Assembly: GCA_964511385.1 (NCBI GenBank)
Contig: CAZEFE010000005.1
Location: 1 to 64,000, forward strand
From: CAILHX01 sp964511385
Lineage (GTDB): Bacteria > Pseudomonadota > Gammaproteobacteria > Burkholderiales > Methylophilaceae
Direction: 5' to 3'
DNA: 64,000 nucleotides
Shown here piece by piece: positions 61,458 through 64,000 of this stretch. The first letter of the stretch is position 1; every line of letters begins with the position of its first letter. The translations under genes and the position numbers were made by a program. The notes beneath the pieces were generated by a model. That model saw only the letters and a list, made by a program, of their open reading frames with translations, was not told the origin of the DNA and made no database searches.

Positions 61458-61740
61458 AGACCGGCATTGTACCGGTTATGCGCGTTTTGCCTAAGCGCTA
61501 TTCAATTGGGCAATAGCACATTATTCATCCACAAAAACTGTGGATAACACTGTGGAAGACCTCTTAGGAAGCGTGCTAACTCGTGCTTTCAATTAGGTTT
61601 TTGCAAAATTGCAGAAAAAATATGCGCAAATCATTATGATAATAATCATAAGGTTATAACATCGGGCTGGTGCTTGACACGCAAATGCACACATGTTCTG
61701 AATTCGGCTTGGAATCAGGCGGCGGGTGTGAACAAAACGA
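61458..61740. other. 334-bp pabC-fabF gap: DnaA-box-like and Fur-box-like sites
   Basis: TGTGGATAA at 61539-61547 matches the DnaA box exactly, with a second imperfect copy (TCATCCACA) 15 bp away. Further right, AATCATTATGATAATAATCAT (in two parts, 61629-61649) resembles a Fur box. No coding frame is evident; TTGACA near 61674 could be a promoter of a small RNA. Confidence 0.35.
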
Positions 61741-61745
61741 CAAAA

Positions 61746-61774
61746 AACAAGCGCCGCAGAGCGCGGCGCTTGTT
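61746..61774 (-). terminator. rho-independent terminator of fabF
   Basis: AACAAGCGCCGC and GCGGCGCTTGTT form a perfect 12-bp stem with a 5-base loop. On the minus strand it is followed by a run of T (TTTTTTG), and lies 18 bases after the fabF stop. Confidence 0.9.
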
Positions 61775-61791
61775 GAAAAGTCAATCAGAAT

Positions 61792-63033
61792 TTAGGAAAT
61801 CTTGCGAAATACCAGGGTGCCGTTGGTGCCGCCAAAACCGAAAGAATTGGAAATGGCGACATCAATTTTCATGTTACGGGCCGTGTTGGGCACATAATCC
61901 AGATCGCATTGCGGATCCTGGTTGAAAATGTTGATGGTGGGCGGCGCCACCTGGTCGCGCACGGCCAGTGCAGAGAATACGGCTTCTACCCCGCCCGCAG
62001 CTCCCAGCAAGTGTCCTGTCATGGATTTGGTCGAACTCATGGCGATTTTTGACGCATGATCGCCAAACAGCAGTTTGGCTGCCTGGGTTTCTGCAACGTC
62101 GCCTGCCGGAGTCGAGGTGCCATGGGCATTGACGTAATCCACCTGGTCGGCATTGATACCGGCATTGCGCAAGGCGTTGCGCATGCAACGTGCAGCGCCT
62201 TCGCCGCTTTCGCTTGGCGCGGTCATGTGATACGCATCCGCGCTCATGCCAAACCCGGCGATTTCAGCATAAATCTTGGCGCCGCGCTTTTTGGCGTGTT
62301 CGTATTCTTCCAGCACCAATACCCCGGCGCCTTCACCGATGACGAACCCATCCCGGTCAACATCCCATGGACGACTGGCTGTTGCGGGGTCGTCGTTGCG
62401 CGTTGAAAGCGCGCGCGCCGAAGCGAAACCGCCAACACTTAGCGGTGTAATCGCCGCTTCAGCACCGCCGGCAACCATCACATCCGCATCGCCGTATTCG
62501 ATATAGCGCGCGGCATCGCCAATACAGTGCGTGGCGGTTGTGCAGGCCGTAACAATAGCGATGTTGGGGCCTTTCAGGCCGTACATGATGGACAGGTTGC
62601 CCGAGATCATGTTGATGATGGTGCCTGGAATAAAAAACGGCGAAATCTTGCGCGGGCCGCTCTCGATGAAGACCTTGTCGGTATCTTCGATCAATTGCAG
62701 GCCGCCGATACCGGCGCCGATAGCAACACCGATGCGCTCGGCATTCTGTTCGGTGACTTCGATGCCCGCATCCTTGAACGCTTCTATCCCGGCGGCCAAG
62801 CCGTACTGGATGAAAGTATCCATGCGGCGGGCATCCTTGGGCGACAAGTACTGCGTGACGTCAAAGCCTTTGACTTCCCCTGCCACCTGGGAAGCAAACG
62901 CTTCCGGATCAAACTTGGTAATTCGCGTAATGCCTGAACGACCAGCAACAATGCTGGCCCAGGCATTGTCCACCCCGATACCCACGGGCGAAACAATACC
63001 GAGGCCTGTAATCACGACCCTACGTTTGGACAA
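61792..63033 (-). CDS. fabF: 3-oxoacyl-ACP synthase II
   Basis: 413 residues. The thiolase fold with catalytic Cys in VTACTTATHCIG (~163), His in NAHGTSTPAGD (~303), and GHLLGAAGG (~340). It elongates acyl-ACP by Claisen condensation with malonyl-ACP. Located 40 bp after acpP in the conserved fabG-acpP-fabF order. Confidence 0.97.
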   Translation of the reverse strand: MSKRRVVITGLGIVSPVGIGVDNAWASIVAGRSGITRITKFDPEAFASQVAGEVKGFDVTQYLSPKDARRMDTFIQYGLAAGIEAFKDAGIEVTEQNAERIGVAIGAGIGGLQLIEDTDKVFIESGPRKISPFFIPGTIINMISGNLSIMYGLKGPNIAIVTACTTATHCIGDAARYIEYGDADVMVAGGAEAAITPLSVGGFASARALSTRNDDPATASRPWDVDRDGFVIGEGAGVLVLEEYEHAKKRGAKIYAEIAGFGMSADAYHMTAPSESGEGAARCMRNALRNAGINADQVDYVNAHGTSTPAGDVAETQAAKLLFGDHASKIAMSSTKSMTGHLLGAAGGVEAVFSALAVRDQVAPPTINIFNQDPQCDLDYVPNTARNMKIDVAISNSFGFGGTNGTLVFRKIS

Positions 63034-63073
63034 GGTAACTCCAGAATGAAATCAGGTGGAAAGGAAGTAGTTA

Positions 63074-63310
63074 TTACTTGGGATGTGCGTTGACGTAGTC
63101 AATGGCTTGTTGCACGGTGGTGATCTTCTCTGCTTCTTCGTCAGGAATTTCACAGTCAAATTCTTCCTCGAGCGCCATCACCAGTTCAACAGTGTCGAGA
63201 GAGTCTGCACCAAGGTCATCAACGAAAGATGATTCATTCTTTACGTCTGCTTCATTTGCACCAAGTTGCTCGGCGACGATTTTTTTAACGCGCTGTTCGA
63301 TGTCAGACAT
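63074..63310 (-). CDS. acpP: acyl carrier protein
   Basis: 78 residues, acidic, with the phosphopantetheine serine in LGADSLDTVELVMALEEEF (~37). It carries acyl chains for fatty acid synthesis. The gene is preceded by AAGGGGT and sits between fabG and fabF. Confidence 0.97.
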   Translation of the reverse strand: MSDIEQRVKKIVAEQLGANEADVKNESSFVDDLGADSLDTVELVMALEEEFDCEIPDEEAEKITTVQQAIDYVNAHPK

Positions 63311-63425
63311 CTAAATTACCCCTTTGTTAAATTGTGTAGCGGAAAGCTGGAGCCATTTTATCAAAACTCCGGCGGATTTCAAAAAAGCGATTGTGGTGCC
63401 GATGGAATATGGCCTGAGCCACCTG

Positions 63426-64000
63426 TCATCCGGCCATGTACATACCGCCGTTGACATGCAATGTTTCACCGGTGATGTAGCCTGCGCTGGGTGATGCCAG
63501 GAAGCATACCGCAGAAGCGATGTCCTCCACCGCGCCCAGGCGACCCAATGGAATGTGCTGCAACAGACCGTTGCGCTGGTCATCTGACAAGGCACGGGTC
63601 ATGTCAGTATCGATGAAGCCTGGCGCCACGCAATTGACGGTAATGTTGCGGCTGCCAACCTCGCGTGCCAGCGACTTGGAAAAGCCCGCCATGCCGGCCT
63701 TGGCAGCGGCATAATTGGCCTGACCGGCGTTGCCCATATGCCCGACCACCGAGGAAATGCTGATAATGCGGCCATAACGCGCCTTCATCATCGGCCGCAA
63801 CACGGCCTGGGACAGGCGGAACACAGATTTCAGGTTGGTTGACAGCACGGCATCCCAGTCATCTTCCGTCATGCGCATCAGCAGCATGTCACGGGTGATG
63901 CCCGCGTTATTCACCAGAATGGAAATGGCACCGAATTCGTCGGCGATCTTCTTCAGCACAGCATCAACCTGGGTGCCGTCGTTCACGTCCAGCGCCAGTC
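63426..64000 (-). CDS. fabG: 3-oxoacyl-ACP reductase FabG, 5' part outside window
   Basis: At least 191 residues of a short-chain dehydrogenase. Visible: VNNAGITRD, the catalytic Ser-Tyr-Lys in ISISSVVGHMGNAGQANYAAAKAG, and the C-terminal GETLHVNGGMYM. The N-terminal NADPH-binding TGxxxGIG lies beyond the window. It reduces the 3-oxo group during elongation. Confidence 0.95.
   Translation of the reverse strand, partial: LALDVNDGTQVDAVLKKIADEFGAISILVNNAGITRDMLLMRMTEDDWDAVLSTNLKSVFRLSQAVLRPMMKARYGRIISISSVVGHMGNAGQANYAAAKAGMAGFSKSLAREVGSRNITVNCVAPGFIDTDMTRALSDDQRNGLLQHIPLGRLGAVEDIASAVCFLASPSAGYITGETLHVNGGMYMAG

Noticed and set aside
61593..61784. A 63-codon minus-strand frame after fabF
   Set aside because: It runs through the fabF terminator stem and has no ribosome site or protein-like composition.

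Overview
The window reads as chromosome of a betaproteobacterium, most likely a Nitrosomonadales-type environmental lineage. This is inferred from the protein flavour of the smc-zipA-ligA and holB-tatD-mltG-fab neighbourhoods and from a beta/gammaproteobacterial-type dif site; no 16S is present. Core genes flank a large accessory block.

Layout. 1-10100: tRNA-Ala(GGC), a PilZ-type protein, queF, then smc, a small DUF3147 membrane protein, zipA, ligA, cysQ and a secreted TPR protein, mostly overlapping end to start. About 10110-48376: a roughly 38 kb Tn7/Tn5053-like transposon. Its left end carries tniA (DDE transposase), tniB/tnsC (AAA+ ATPase), tniQ and an IHF-like gene. Its right end carries a divergent tyrosine recombinase/KfrA-like pair resembling the tnpS/tnpT cointegrate-resolution module of Tn4651, with a clear inverted-repeat core between them. 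Copies of a 15-bp repeat (ACACTAAAACTGTAG type) lie in opposite orientation at the two ends. No TnsA is seen, so transposition should be replicative and need the resolution module.

The cargo is a metal-resistance library: a copper/silver operon (CusF, CusCBA, DUF2231, an HD-GYP phosphodiesterase, a double-YHS Cu-ATPase, DUF2933, ICMT-like), a czcICBA operon with a PII-like protein, DUF302 and DUF2703 genes, a Cd/Pb/Zn ATPase with its MerR regulator, a TauE/SafE exporter, and an arsenic operon (arsR, DUF2703, arsC, broken arsD, arsA, second arsC, acr3).

The right transposon end stops about 40 bp from a full dif site (48417-48444). That dif site is also the left junction of a 7.5 kb integrated virus-like element (48434-55936). 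Its right junction keeps only the XerC arm and the centre, the pattern expected for an element using host XerCD. The element encodes a two-tyrosine HUH replication initiator related to phage P2 gpA/phiX174 A, a candidate holin, an M15-type endolysin, two paralogous collagen-like proteins, two further paralogous unknown proteins, a membrane protein and a beta-rich candidate structural protein. It has no Zot and no visible packaging ATPase, and it carries lysis genes, so it is not a filamentous phage. It may be a poorly described group of small Xer-integrating lytic/temperate viruses, or a satellite. This is the most novel part of the window.

55998-64000 returns to core genes on the minus strand: a BamE-like secreted protein, an MBL-fold hydrolase, tatD, holB, tmk, mltG, pabC, fabF, acpP and the 3' part of fabG, a lipid/folate/replication cluster whose members overlap or nearly abut.
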